The notes beneath the pieces are model-generated. The model saw nothing but the letters and a program-made list of their open reading frames with translations. It did not search any database and was not told the origin of the DNA. Position numbers and translations under genes: made by a program. This document shows, piece by piece, positions 49,503 through 58,071 of a stretch of 64,000 nucleotides of DNA; within the stretch, counting starts at the first letter, position 1, and each line of letters starts with the position of its first letter. The stretch is taken from positions 310,001 to 374,000 of the forward strand of contig NZ_JAAOTJ010000002.1 of assembly GCF_011297335.1 (NCBI RefSeq). The letters run 5' to 3'. This stretch comes from Catellatospora methionotrophica. GTDB taxonomy: Bacteria > Actinomycetota > Actinomycetes > Mycobacteriales > Micromonosporaceae.

Positions 49503-50561
49503 ATGAACACAGAAGATCGGCCACGGCGCCGGTCGGGCCTGCGCCTGGCCGTCGCCGCCGCCGTGGCCGCCCTGGTCGTCGTCTCGGCGGCCGGTGTCGC
49601 CGTCGCGGGCAGCGACACAGTGGCGGCCCCGGCGGCCGCCGCCCGCACCGACGCCTTCACCCGTGACCAGGTCGGCGACATCGGCCTCGAACCCAACCCG
49701 TCCGGCCTGCCGTTCTGGGCCAGCCCCGACATCAAGGTCTGCGCGACCGCGCTCGGCTGCGCCTCCGACCAGCCGCTGACCGTCGGCGGCACGGCCTACG
49801 TCTTCATCACCCTCAATGTGCCCGGACCCTACGGAACCGGCGTCAGCAACGGCACCATGAACGTGTACTGGACCCTGCTCGGCGGCGCTGCCCAGTGGCC
49901 GGCCGACTGGACCTCGATCGGCTCGGTCGCGGTCCCCGCGTCGCCGGGCGTCACCACGATCACGATCCCGTGGGTCGGCGTGCCCGACGACGGCCCCGCC
50001 CCGGGCGCGCACTTCTGCCTGCTCAGCCGCTGGGTCTCGCCGACCGACCCGATGACGTTCGAGGGCCCCAACACGGTCGCCAACACGACCGCCAACAACA
50101 ACATCTCCTGGCACAACGTCGCCCCGATCCCGGTCAACGCCGGGACCAGCACCGGCACCACCGTGCCGTTCGCGGTCGGCAACGTGGCCAACGTGCCGAC
50201 CGACAACGACCTGGTCTTCGGCCAGGGCGCGGACCGGCGCTTCGAGAACGTCGGCGGCAAGGTGGTGGTGGACCTCGGCGGCCAGCTGTTCCAGCGCTGG
50301 CAGCAGGCCGGAGCCAAGGGCACCGCCATCCGGCCGATCGGCGGCACCAAGATCCAGATCCTCGACCTGGCCACGGCCCGGATCGCCGGGATAAGGATCA
50401 ATCCCGGTGAACGGCCACAGGTGCTGCTGAACTTCACCGCGGCCCAACCGGCCTCGACGGTCTTCCCGATCACGGTCACCCAGTTCGGGCCTGGCCATGC
50501 GGGGGCGCAGCCGACCGACATCGGCGGCGTGCAGTACGACGTGACCGTCAGGCGCGGCTAG
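49503..50561 (+). CDS. Exported hypothetical protein, 352 aa
   Basis: A secreted protein with a basic N-terminus and hydrophobic core (RRRSGLRLAVAAAVAALVVVSAAGVAVAGS). The mature part is beta-rich, with CBM- or jelly-roll-like segments: GGTAYVFITLNVPGPYGTGVS, GVTTITIPWVGVPD, CLLSRWVSPTDPMTFEGPN. The PGAHFCLLSRWVS segment, with NISWHN nearby, resembles proteins that decorate extracellular structures or viral-like surfaces, but I cannot name a family. Two Cys flank CATALGC and one lies in HFCLL. ATG 49503 has GGAGGAG. A hairpin terminator follows. Confidence 0.72.
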   Translation: MNTEDRPRRRSGLRLAVAAAVAALVVVSAAGVAVAGSDTVAAPAAAARTDAFTRDQVGDIGLEPNPSGLPFWASPDIKVCATALGCASDQPLTVGGTAYVFITLNVPGPYGTGVSNGTMNVYWTLLGGAAQWPADWTSIGSVAVPASPGVTTITIPWVGVPDDGPAPGAHFCLLSRWVSPTDPMTFEGPNTVANTTANNNISWHNVAPIPVNAGTSTGTTVPFAVGNVANVPTDNDLVFGQGADRRFENVGGKVVVDLGGQLFQRWQQAGAKGTAIRPIGGTKIQILDLATARIAGIRINPGERPQVLLNFTAAQPASTVFPITVTQFGPGHAGAQPTDIGGVQYDVTVRRG

Positions 50562-50568
50562 GCCCTCG

Positions 50569-50617
50569 CGGCGATGGTGGAGACCGCCCACCGGGCAGGG
50601 CGTCTTCACCATCGCCG
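50569..50617 (+). terminator. Hairpin terminator
   Basis: 16-bp stem (50569-50584 with 50602-50617, one mismatch) with 17-nt loop, eight bases after the stop. Confidence 0.6.
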
Positions 50618-50664
50618 CCGGGTGGCCCGAACGCACCTACGCCATGCTGACGGGCATCTATCGA

Positions 50665-50680
50665 ATTGAGGAGTCTCAAT
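50665..50680 (+). promoter_or_regulatory. ATTGAG-4-CTCAAT inverted repeat next to -10 TAAGAT
   Basis: A perfect 6-bp inverted repeat with 4-bp spacer, immediately followed by TAAGAT (50682-50687), a good -10 for the lectin gene at 50720. Binding here would affect polymerase access, so a repressor or an activator is possible. The related string GGAGTCTCTCAAT precedes the gene at 49503. Confidence 0.45.
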
Positions 50681-50719
50681 CTAAGATGCTGACGTGTCGG
50701 TTCCTAGCGGGAGGCATCC

Positions 50720-51205
50720 ATGATTCGACGTTCCATCCAAGCGCTGATGGCTGCCCTGGTGGCGCTGTCCGCCGTGACAGTGCCGGCCGTCCCCGCGCAC
50801 GCCGCGTCGTGGACCGCCATCTTCCTGGAGAGCCAGTCGGCGGGCACCTGCGTCGCCGTTCCCGACTTCGCCGACGGCTCGGCTGCCACCCAGGAGATCT
50901 GCACCGACGTGAACCTCCAGCTGTGGAACGTGACCGAGATCGTCACCGGGACGTACCGGATCAGCAACTTCGGCAGCGGCAAGTGCCTGACCGCGGTCGG
51001 CACGTCGACCGGATCGCCGGTGCAGCAGCTCACCTGCAACGGCGCGTCCACGCAGCGGTGGAGCGGCAACGGCTCGGGCAACGCGCTGCGTTTCACCAAC
51101 GCGGCCACCGGCAAGTGCCTGTCCCGTCCGGGCAAGGATCCCGGCACCGCCCTGATCCAGGGCAGCTGCGCGGTGCCCTACGCGCTGTGGAGCCTGCTCT
51201 TCTGA
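50720..51205 (+). CDS. Secreted ricin-type beta-trefoil lectin
   Basis: A 161-residue protein consisting of a signal peptide (about 1-28, PAVPAHAAS) and a single beta-trefoil RICIN domain. Repeats are recognisable: LQLWNVTEIV, GTYRISNFGSGKCLTAVG, QRWSGNG and LRFTNAATGKCLSRPG. The QxW motifs appear as LQLW, TQRW and YALW. Ricin domains bind galactose or xylan; usually they are appended to hydrolases, whereas here the domain stands alone. ATG 50720 is preceded by GGGAGG. Very strong terminator downstream. Confidence 0.9.
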   Translation: MIRRSIQALMAALVALSAVTVPAVPAHAASWTAIFLESQSAGTCVAVPDFADGSAATQEICTDVNLQLWNVTEIVTGTYRISNFGSGKCLTAVGTSTGSPVQQLTCNGASTQRWSGNGSGNALRFTNAATGKCLSRPGKDPGTALIQGSCAVPYALWSLLF

Positions 51206-51216
51206 TTACCGCCTCT

Positions 51217-51260
51217 CGTGAACAGTGCAGCCCCTCAGCGGACGGGCTGCACTGTTCACG
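51217..51260 (+). terminator. Strong hairpin terminator after lectin gene
   Basis: Perfect 17-bp stem (51217-51233 with 51244-51260) and 10-nt loop, 11 bases after the stop. Confidence 0.8.
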
Positions 51261-51326
51261 GAGATGTCCGACCGGCGATCGTCAGGTGCGGTGGCGGCCC
51301 GCCGGATGTTGGTAGCGTTCGCGGAC

Positions 51327-52028
51327 ATGGAGTCGCGGATGGTGCAGGTCGGAGATGCCGCGCTGCACGTCGGTGTGACGGGGAGTGGACCCGACGTCGT
51401 CGTGCTGACGGGCGGGCCCGGCTGCGTGCAGTACCTGGAACGGGAAGAGATCTCGCCGCTGGGTCACCGCGCCTGGTACCCCGAACCGCGAGGTGTCGGC
51501 CGGTCGGGCGGTGGCCCGCACACCATGGAAGAGGCGATCGCCGACCTCGAAGGCATCCGAGCGGCGGTCGGTGTCCGCACCTGGATCGTGGTCGGCCACT
51601 CGTGGGGCTGCGACCTCGGCGTCCGCTACGCGGTCGAGCATCCGGCTGCGGTGGCCGCGGTGGTCGGCATCGCCGGTAGGGGTCCTCAGCGTGACCGCAC
51701 CTGGTCCGAGGCGTACGAAGCCGGTAAGGCAACAGAACCCGTCGTCGACGTCGAGTGGGTTCCCGAGGTGCACGCGGCACTCGGCGACTCGTTCACCACG
51801 TGGATCCACCGCCCCGACCTGTGGCGACGGCTCGCCGTCTGCGAGGTCCCGATGCTCTTCATCGCCGCCGGTGACGACATCCGCCCGTCGTGGCCCTTGG
51901 CCCAGCTGGCCGCACTCGTTCCGCGTGGGACGTTGTCCACCGTGCCTGGCGTGCCGCACGACTTCTGGTCCACCCACCCCGAGGTCTGGGCCAGGACCGT
52001 CACCGACGCCTGCACCGCTGCCCGCTGA
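51327..52028 (+). CDS. Alpha/beta hydrolase, proline-iminopeptidase-like
   Basis: A 233-residue cytosolic alpha/beta hydrolase. VVVLTGGPGCVQYLE carries the GGPG oxyanion motif typical of proline iminopeptidases. Nucleophile elbow VVGHSWGCDLG (Ser92), acidic residue in FIAAGDDIRP and His in GVPHDFW. The cap domain is short. I start it at ATG 51327 because earlier in-frame starts fall inside the terminator hairpin. TAGCGT (51313-51318) lies 8 nt upstream, which fits a leaderless transcript. The substrate is not predictable; aminopeptidase or esterase. Confidence 0.83.
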   Translation: MESRMVQVGDAALHVGVTGSGPDVVVLTGGPGCVQYLEREEISPLGHRAWYPEPRGVGRSGGGPHTMEEAIADLEGIRAAVGVRTWIVVGHSWGCDLGVRYAVEHPAAVAAVVGIAGRGPQRDRTWSEAYEAGKATEPVVDVEWVPEVHAALGDSFTTWIHRPDLWRRLAVCEVPMLFIAAGDDIRPSWPLAQLAALVPRGTLSTVPGVPHDFWSTHPEVWARTVTDACTAAR

Positions 52029-52104
52029 CGGACCCAAACGCGGTCAAGCAGCGCGCCAATTGGCGCCCCGGCATGGTCCGGCCAGCGCAACCACACTGCC
52101 GCCG

Positions 52105-54978
52105 TTAAGAGCCTGTCGTCTCAACCCGCGCCAGGGTCAGGCCGCCCGAACATTGGATGATCACCACGAACCAGGTGACGCTGGACAGGTCGGCGCCGAG
52201 CGGGCCGGTGAAGTCGGCGAATGCGAGGTCGAACACGCCAGGGCCGGTGTTGACGCCGTTGGAGGCCCACAACCCGCCTGAGGCGACGACGATGTTGAAG
52301 TTGACGATGCCGGAACCGAGGTGCGGGATGGTGATCCGGAACCGGTCGGCGCCGTCGGCGTGCAGGTCGACACCGAGGTCCTGCACGCTGCCATCGACCC
52401 CGAACCCGTACGCCACCTCGACCTTGCCGTACTGGTCCGGTTGCTGCCCGAAGACCAGACCCCCGGCGGCGGTGATGCCGATCGTCGACGTGACGCCCGA
52501 AGGCGACACCGCGTTGGTCAGCGACGTGCGCCGCACGCCGCCGAGCATCACGCCGGTCTGGGTCTTCGTCTCGGTTACGCCGACAGCGGCGCTGAGCTGG
52601 TCGGGTCCGGTGGTGAAGTCGTCGATGACCAGCCCTCGGCCGCGTACGCGTGCGACGTTGAGGTCGGTGTTGCCTGACCCGCGCCACGCGACGTACAGCC
52701 GCGAGCGGTGACTGGTCAGCGCGGGACCTGCGTCGGAGGTCTCCGCGGCGAAGACGCGTTTGGTGTAGGCGGCGGTGGAGCCCATCGGCAGGGCCAGGTT
52801 CAGGGCCTGCTCGCCCTGGCCGGTCCAGCCGAGCACCAGGTGCTCGCGTTCGGCACCGAGCGCGGGCGTGTGCGTGCTGGTCTCTGCCAGGACTGCGGGG
52901 TCGAGCAGTGCCTCGATGCGCACCGGGTGGTCGTCGGGTGGGCCGGACAGCAGGACGTCGAGCCGGCCGATGGTCAGGTTCGGGTTGCCGGAGCCACGCC
53001 AGGCCAGGTACATGCGCCCGCCCGCGACCTGCGCCAGGGCCGGGCCGGCGTCGGAGGTGTGCGTGAACACCCTGTGCTGCTTGGTGTTCCAGGTGGCGCC
53101 GAGGTCGGTGGAGAACATGACGTTGAGCCGGTGCGGTCCGTGTCCGGTCCAGGCGAGGTAGAGGTTGCCGTGCGGGTCGGCGGCCAGCGCGGGCCGAAAC
53201 GGGCTGGTGTCGGTGAGGGTCACCTTGTCGCGCAGCCCGGCGACCGCCGGGGTCGGAGTGTCCGTCAGCTCGACGCGGGCGATGTTGAGGTTGCCGTCGC
53301 CCTGTCCCGTCCACGCGATGAACACCTTGCCGTCGGCGACGGCAAGGGCGGGGGAGTCGGCGGTCGTGTCGGCCGAGGTGTGCTTACCGACCCAGGTCAC
53401 CCCGTCGTCGGCGGAGACCATCAGGTTGAGCTGGCTGTTGCTCTCACCTCGCCACGCCAGCACCAGGTGACGCTGGTCGGAGACCAGCGCGGGACTGTTG
53501 CCGCTGCGCTCGGGCAGGATCTTCTTGTCGATCAGGTCGCCGATGCCCGGCAGCGGGTGGCTGGCCAGCCGCACCACGACCGTGCCGCGGGCCTCGTCGC
53601 GGCCGACCACCGTGAGCTGAGCCAGCGCGCCGGGGATGAACACGCGCGCACCCGGATCGTCGGGTACGTGCGCGACCAGCAGGGAGCTGACGTTCGGCGG
53701 GTTGCCGGTGCTCAGGTGGACCAGCACCCAACCCGCCCGGCCCGCGCCGGTCACGGGCAGGGCACGGTCCCAGCCGTCGGCGAGCCGGTACTCGACCAGC
53801 AGCCGCTCGCGGGCCACCCCGTCGGCGTAGGCGAAGACGGCGGGACGCACTGACGCCGCACCCGGCGCGCCGCGCAGGGCTTGGAGCTCGACGACCGTTT
53901 CGCCGGGCCGGGTGCGCAGCGGCGCGCCGATGTCGGCCCCGTGGCCGGTCGTGGTGAGCCAGCCGCAGCCCAGCAGGGTGGCCGCGGTCATGCCCGGCCC
54001 GACCGTGTTGTGCTCATCCGGGTGCGGGACGGCGTAGTTGGCCGGCCCGACGGTGTGCCCGCCGCCCGCAGGGCATTTGCCCTGGCCGACCGGGGGAGTG
54101 TCGGCGAAGAACAGTGCGGCGCACCTGCCGCACTGCCGCCAGCCGGGCTGCCGCGCGCTGCCCGCCGGCTGGTCACGCAGCAGCGCGAAGTCGGACCCGG
54201 ACAGGCTGTGGTCGCTGCCGGCCGGGCACACGCCGGCTACGCCTGCCAGCGGCCGGCACAGCTGAAGGCAGTCGTCGCAGCGCCGCCAGCCCGCTTCCTT
54301 CGGCCCGGCCGGCAGGTCGTGCGGCAGCACGAACTCGAAACCCTGCGCGAGGTGGCCACCGCCGATCATCGCGCCGGTACACACGCCCATGCTGCCGGGC
54401 ACGCCGGTGAAGAACAGCCCGGAGCACAGCTGGCAGAACCGCCACCCGACCTGGCCGAGATCGGCGCGGATGGCCAGGGTCGGCTCGGCAAAGCTGAACT
54501 TGGCACCTTCACCGCCCATGACGCAGAACGGGTCGCCGTACTCGTCCGGTCCCGCCGCAGCGTCGCTGCGGGCGTGGGCGGCACCGTACACGTGACCCAT
54601 CTCGTGCGCGATCAACGCGGGCGTCAGCGACTGCGCGCCCAGATGCGTGTAACGATCGCTCACCTTCACGCCGCTGGACGCGTTGTGCTGGTCGATGACG
54701 AAAGCGATGTGGCCGAAGTGCGCCAGGCTGACACCCATGTCGCGCAGATACAGCTGCTCGGCCTTCGGTCCCAGGCCTTCGCCCAGCGCTGCCCATTCCG
54801 CCTCGGTGACCGGCACCTTCCACCAGTCGAACACGGTGAAGGTCATCGTCTCCCGGCCGCCGGACTGATCGCCGATGTAATGGAACGTGTTGAGAAACAT
54901 CCGCTGTACGTGGCTGAGCGTCAGATGGGTGACTCGTGGAAGCGTGGGTCCGGTCACGAGCAAAACGGCGACAACCAT
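52105..54978 (-). CDS. Secreted metzincin-like protein with zinc-ribbon repeats and beta-propeller
   Basis: A 957-residue exported protein. After a short hydrophobic N-terminus (MVVAVLLVTG) comes a metallopeptidase-like domain with HEMGHVYGAAH (His125, Glu126, His129, His135). Three repeats (about 178-305) follow, with the pattern GWRxCxxCxxLF ... GxCPAGGxH ... YxxPHD, each with three or four Cys, resembling small zinc ribbons. A long beta region (about 400-800) contains repeats such as LYLAWTGHGPHRLNVMFS and MYLAWRGSGNPNLTIGRL, a BNR/sialidase-like propeller. The C-terminal 150 residues form another beta domain. ATG 54978 is preceded by GGAGGGG. The function may be proteolysis at a cell-wall or matrix surface (inference). 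Confidence 0.82.
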   Translation of the reverse strand: MVVAVLLVTGPTLPRVTHLTLSHVQRMFLNTFHYIGDQSGGRETMTFTVFDWWKVPVTEAEWAALGEGLGPKAEQLYLRDMGVSLAHFGHIAFVIDQHNASSGVKVSDRYTHLGAQSLTPALIAHEMGHVYGAAHARSDAAAGPDEYGDPFCVMGGEGAKFSFAEPTLAIRADLGQVGWRFCQLCSGLFFTGVPGSMGVCTGAMIGGGHLAQGFEFVLPHDLPAGPKEAGWRRCDDCLQLCRPLAGVAGVCPAGSDHSLSGSDFALLRDQPAGSARQPGWRQCGRCAALFFADTPPVGQGKCPAGGGHTVGPANYAVPHPDEHNTVGPGMTAATLLGCGWLTTTGHGADIGAPLRTRPGETVVELQALRGAPGAASVRPAVFAYADGVARERLLVEYRLADGWDRALPVTGAGRAGWVLVHLSTGNPPNVSSLLVAHVPDDPGARVFIPGALAQLTVVGRDEARGTVVVRLASHPLPGIGDLIDKKILPERSGNSPALVSDQRHLVLAWRGESNSQLNLMVSADDGVTWVGKHTSADTTADSPALAVADGKVFIAWTGQGDGNLNIARVELTDTPTPAVAGLRDKVTLTDTSPFRPALAADPHGNLYLAWTGHGPHRLNVMFSTDLGATWNTKQHRVFTHTSDAGPALAQVAGGRMYLAWRGSGNPNLTIGRLDVLLSGPPDDHPVRIEALLDPAVLAETSTHTPALGAEREHLVLGWTGQGEQALNLALPMGSTAAYTKRVFAAETSDAGPALTSHRSRLYVAWRGSGNTDLNVARVRGRGLVIDDFTTGPDQLSAAVGVTETKTQTGVMLGGVRRTSLTNAVSPSGVTSTIGITAAGGLVFGQQPDQYGKVEVAYGFGVDGSVQDLGVDLHADGADRFRITIPHLGSGIVNFNIVVASGGLWASNGVNTGPGVFDLAFADFTGPLGADLSSVTWFVVIIQCSGGLTLARVETTGS

Positions 54979-55001
54979 GATCCCCTCCGAGTCTACTTTC
55001 T

Positions 55002-55027
55002 CATTATGTGACATATAGCCGATAATG
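55002..55027. promoter_or_regulatory. AT-rich inverted repeat upstream of metzincin-propeller gene
   Basis: CATTAT (55002-55007) and ATAATG (55022-55027) flank 14 bp, starting 24 bp upstream of ATG 54978 on the minus strand. The segment is locally AT-rich and probably includes the promoter. Confidence 0.35.
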
Positions 55028-55168
55028 ACCCGGTCCCACGCCCGTCGCGGCGGGCGCCGATCCTGTCCCAGCGTTGTTCCCAAATGCCCGGGACAACCGC
55101 ATCGTGACCATGGGGACGACCGGCTCCTAACGTTCTCCTCCTCGACATCCGCACCTGGAGGACTTCTG

Positions 55169-55549
55169 ATGGCAACCATGACCCGCTCCACCGCGTTGAA
55201 GATCGCCGCGACCCTGTCCGTCGTGGTGGCGATCATCGGCATCGCCATGTTCGACCTGCCGAACCTGACGCTCGGCGCGCAGCACAGCCGGGACCCGTTC
55301 GCGATCGTCCTGGGCAGTTTCGCCTCCGACATCCTCGCCCTGGTCGCGGCCTACGGAGCCTGGCGTACGCAGAAGTGGGGAGCCGTCCTGCTGGTCGGGG
55401 TCAACATGTTCTGGCTGGTCCAGGCGATCGGATCGCTGCTGCTCGACACGAGCCTCGGGGAGACGGTCTTCGCCTCGGTCATGCTCGTGCACCACCTCGT
55501 GGTCATCACGTTGTGCCTGTGGCGCGAACGGGTCGCCAGTGCGGTCTGA
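55169..55549 (+). CDS. Small four-helix membrane protein, upstream of kinase
   Basis: A 126-residue membrane protein with four predicted transmembrane helices (ALKIAATLSVVVAIIGIAMF; LGSFASDILALVAAYG; GAVLLVGVNMFWLVQAIGSL; SVMLVHHLVVITLCLW). No family is recognised. ATG 55169 is preceded by CTGGAGG. It overlaps the kinase gene by 11 bp, so it may be a sensory or accessory component of that two-component system (inference). Confidence 0.78.
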   Translation: MATMTRSTALKIAATLSVVVAIIGIAMFDLPNLTLGAQHSRDPFAIVLGSFASDILALVAAYGAWRTQKWGAVLLVGVNMFWLVQAIGSLLLDTSLGETVFASVMLVHHLVVITLCLWRERVASAV

Positions 55550-56708
55550 CCTCGCCCACCGGCGGCTCCACCAGGCGCTGTTGGCGTTGCTGACGATCGG
55601 CTACGCCTTCGTCGTGGCCGGGCTCGTCGCGGTGGTGACCACCTGGCCGTCCCGGCCGGTCGGATCGCTCGCCGACATACCCTGGTGGTCGCACCTGGTC
55701 GCCCTGGTCGTCCTCGTGGCGACCTGGGCACCGGTGACCAGCCAGCTCGACCGCAGCGTGCACCAGCTCGCATACGGCCACCGCGACGACACCACCGAGA
55801 TCTACCGTCAACTGCCCGACCAGCTGCTGCCGACGATGGCCACGGTGCTCGCCGGTGCTCTGGCCCTGCCGTTCACCGAGATCGAAGCAGGCGGGCAGGT
55901 CGTGGCCTCGCACGGTGCCACGCCCCAGGACGCCGAGGTCGTCGCCATTCCACTGACGCATCAGGGGCTGCGGTTGGGCACGCTGCGGGTCAGCGGCCGC
56001 CGCCGCGGTGACCGGTTGCCTGCGGCTGACCTGCGGCTGCTCGCCGATCTCGCACGGCACCTCGCGACGACCATGGCCGTGCAGCATTCGCGGGAACAGC
56101 TGGTCGGCGCGCGGGAGGAGGAACGACGCCGGATCCGCCGTGACCTGCACGACGGCCTCGCGCCGATGCTCGCCGCCATCGCGCTGCAGCTCGGTGTCCT
56201 GCAACGCACCCTGCGCGATCAGCCGGACGCCGCGCAAGACCTGGCCAAGGAGCTGCAGGCAGACGTGCGCCAGGCGACCGCCGAGATCAGGCGACTGGTG
56301 TACGAGCTACGCCCACCCATGCTCGACGAACTCGGGCTGGTCGAGGCGATACGCCACCTGCGCGCGGTCGACGGGCCACCCCGTACCGTCCGGGCTCCCG
56401 AACCGATGCCGGCACTGCCGGCCGCCGTCGAGGTGGCGATCTACCGGATCGCCGCCGAGGCGCTGCACAACACTTCCCGGCACGCCGCCGCCACGGTAGC
56501 CACGGTCGCACTCGACGTGTCGGCTGACCTGGTGACCCTCACCGTCATCGACGATGGCTGCGGGCTGCCCGCGGGTTACCTGGCCGGGGTCGGGCATCAT
56601 TCCATGCGCGAGCGGACCGCGGAACTGGGTGGCGTGCTGGAGATCGGGCCCGCGCCCACCCGTGGCACCCGCGTCACCGCCAGCTTCCCCGTTCCGCCGT
56701 CCCGGTAG
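55539..56708 (+). CDS. Sensor histidine kinase with two TM helices and GAF-like domain
   Basis: A 389-residue NarL-type kinase. Two N-terminal transmembrane helices (HQALLALLTIGYAFVVAGLV and SHLVALVVLVATWAP) are followed by a GAF-like region (about 85-185). Then comes the HisKA_3 box EERRRIRRDLHDGLAPML with phosphoacceptor His, and HATPase_c motifs IAAEALHNTSRHA, VIDDGCGLP and HSMRERTAELGG. The GTG start overlaps the small membrane protein gene. It is co-transcribed with the response regulator 7 bp downstream. Confidence 0.92.
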   Translation: MRSDLAHRRLHQALLALLTIGYAFVVAGLVAVVTTWPSRPVGSLADIPWWSHLVALVVLVATWAPVTSQLDRSVHQLAYGHRDDTTEIYRQLPDQLLPTMATVLAGALALPFTEIEAGGQVVASHGATPQDAEVVAIPLTHQGLRLGTLRVSGRRRGDRLPAADLRLLADLARHLATTMAVQHSREQLVGAREEERRRIRRDLHDGLAPMLAAIALQLGVLQRTLRDQPDAAQDLAKELQADVRQATAEIRRLVYELRPPMLDELGLVEAIRHLRAVDGPPRTVRAPEPMPALPAAVEVAIYRIAAEALHNTSRHAAATVATVALDVSADLVTLTVIDDGCGLPAGYLAGVGHHSMRERTAELGGVLEIGPAPTRGTRVTASFPVPPSR

Positions 56709-56715
56709 GATTTCG

Positions 56716-57357
56716 ATGACTGAGCCGATCACGGTGCTGATCGCCGACGACCATCCCATGTTCCGCCGGGGCCTGCGGGCGCTGCTGGGCACGCTGCCCG
56801 GAGTCGAGGTCGTGGGGGAGGCGGTCGACGGCCACGAGGCGGTCCGCCTGGGCCGGCAACTGGTCCCCCGGGTGGTCCTGCTCGACCTGCACATGCCCGG
56901 CGGTGACGGCCTCTCCGCGATCCGTCAGCTGGCCGCCGCCGCTCCGGAGGTCAACATTCTGGTGGTGACGATGTTCGAGGACGACGACTCGGTCTTCGCC
57001 GCCCTGCGCGCCGGTGCCCGCGGTTACGTTTTGAAGGACACCGACGATGAGCAGATGTCGCGGGCCATCCAGGCGGTCGCCGACGGCGGGGCGATCTTCA
57101 GCCCGGCGATCGCGACCCGCATCATGGCGTTCTTCGCCACCGCCGGCCGTGCCGTGGAGCCCTTCCCCGAGCTCACGGCGAGCGAACGCAACGTGTTGCA
57201 GCTGATGGCCCGTGGCCTGTCGAACGAGGTCATCGCCGGCGAGCTGTCGCTGAGCGCCAAGACCGTGCGGAACTACGTGAGCAGTGTCTTCACCAAGCTC
57301 CAGGTGGCCAGCCGGGCTCAGGCCATCGTCCGAGCCCGAGACGCCGGTATGCGCTGA
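56716..57357 (+). CDS. NarL/FixJ-family response regulator
   Basis: A 213-residue response regulator. The receiver has acidic residues in VLIADDHPM, the phospho-acceptor Asp in VVLLDLHMPGG and Lys in GYVLKDT. The C-terminal LuxR HTH (about 145-213) has LTASERNVLQLMARGLSNE and KTVRNYVSSVFTKL. ATG 56716 lies 7 bp after the kinase stop with TAGGA as ribosome binding site. A strong hairpin ends the three-gene unit. Partner: the kinase upstream. Target unknown. Confidence 0.94.
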   Translation: MTEPITVLIADDHPMFRRGLRALLGTLPGVEVVGEAVDGHEAVRLGRQLVPRVVLLDLHMPGGDGLSAIRQLAAAAPEVNILVVTMFEDDDSVFAALRAGARGYVLKDTDDEQMSRAIQAVADGGAIFSPAIATRIMAFFATAGRAVEPFPELTASERNVLQLMARGLSNEVIAGELSLSAKTVRNYVSSVFTKLQVASRAQAIVRARDAGMR

Positions 57358-57388
57358 TCCGGCGTACCACGGGATCAGCCTGCCCGGT

Positions 57389-57422
57389 GCAGGTGAGAGC
57401 GGACGAACCTGCTCTCACCTGC
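57389..57422 (+). terminator. Hairpin terminator after two-component operon
   Basis: Perfect 12-bp stem (57389-57400 with 57411-57422) and 10-nt loop. Some T-rich sequence follows. Confidence 0.7.
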
Positions 57423-57481
57423 CGTCGGCTTTGGACGAGGTCGACGGTGGCACCTGGGCTGCCGGGTCGACCGGCAAAAGG

Positions 57482-57487
57482 TAGGTT
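57482..57487 (+). promoter_or_regulatory. -10 element of leaderless MauE-like gene
   Basis: TAGGTT ends 7 nt before GTG 57495, with no Shine-Dalgarno. It is the same hexamer and spacing as at cutC. Confidence 0.5.
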
Positions 57488-57494
57488 GATACTC

Positions 57495-58016
57495 GTGTCC
57501 TATGTCGAGGTCGCCGGTCGGCTCCTCCTTGTCACCGTCTTCGGGATCGCCCTGGCGGGCAAGGTCTCCAGCCGATCCGCATGGGCCGCTTTCGAAGCGT
57601 CACTGCGCGACATGGACGTGGTGCCCGTTGCGCGCCTGTCGGCCGCGGCCCGCGCGTCGGCGGCCGCCGAGCTGGCGGTCATCGGCTGCCTGCTGATTCC
57701 CGGCAAGATCGCCGGGTTCGCCGGGTTCATCCTGGCCGCTGGCCTGCTCGCCGTCTTCACCGTCGCGATAGCCCTGGTGGTGCGGCGCAAGCGGGCCGTG
57801 CCGTGCCGCTGCTTCGGCGCCTCGGCCACTCCGCTGTCCGCTCGACATCTCGCCCGCAACGGGGCTCTCATCGCGATAGCGCTGGCCGGTGCGGTCGCCG
57901 TACCCGCGACCACCGGGTTGCCGATACCCGCGGCCGTGCTCGCGGGCGTGGTCGGTGCGGTGGCCGGAATGCTGGTCGCGGCCATGGACGACCTCGTGGC
58001 GCTGGTACGCCCGTGA
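57495..58016 (+). CDS. MauE/DoxX-like membrane protein
   Basis: A 173-residue membrane protein with four to five transmembrane helices. It begins VSYVEVAGRLLLVTVFGIALAGK, and shows the motif VPCRCFGASATPLS after the third helix. The CxCFG motif is characteristic of MauE-like proteins, which in methylamine dehydrogenase systems help form disulfides in the periplasm. The two closely spaced Cys suggest a thiol redox role. No MauD or other thioredoxin-like partner is adjacent, so its substrate is unknown. Leaderless GTG start. A terminator follows. Confidence 0.82.
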   Translation: MSYVEVAGRLLLVTVFGIALAGKVSSRSAWAAFEASLRDMDVVPVARLSAAARASAAAELAVIGCLLIPGKIAGFAGFILAAGLLAVFTVAIALVVRRKRAVPCRCFGASATPLSARHLARNGALIAIALAGAVAVPATTGLPIPAAVLAGVVGAVAGMLVAAMDDLVALVRP

Positions 58017-58023
58017 CGTCCGC

Positions 58024-58058
58024 CTCCCCGGCCACGTGGTGGCTGAGCGGCCGGGGAG
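58024..58058. terminator. Bidirectional hairpin terminator
   Basis: Perfect 10-bp stem (58024-58033 with 58049-58058) between converging genes. Confidence 0.6.
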
Positions 58059-58071
58059 CCGGGCGTCGAAC

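Noticed and set aside
51225-51326. Upstream start for the alpha/beta hydrolase
   Set aside because: The first in-frame start lies inside a 17-bp-stem terminator hairpin; conserved sequence begins at ATG 51327.
52053-52066. Palindrome GCGCCAATTGGCGC as terminator
   Set aside because: It is a perfect palindrome with no loop, so it cannot fold as a good hairpin. No other support for a function.
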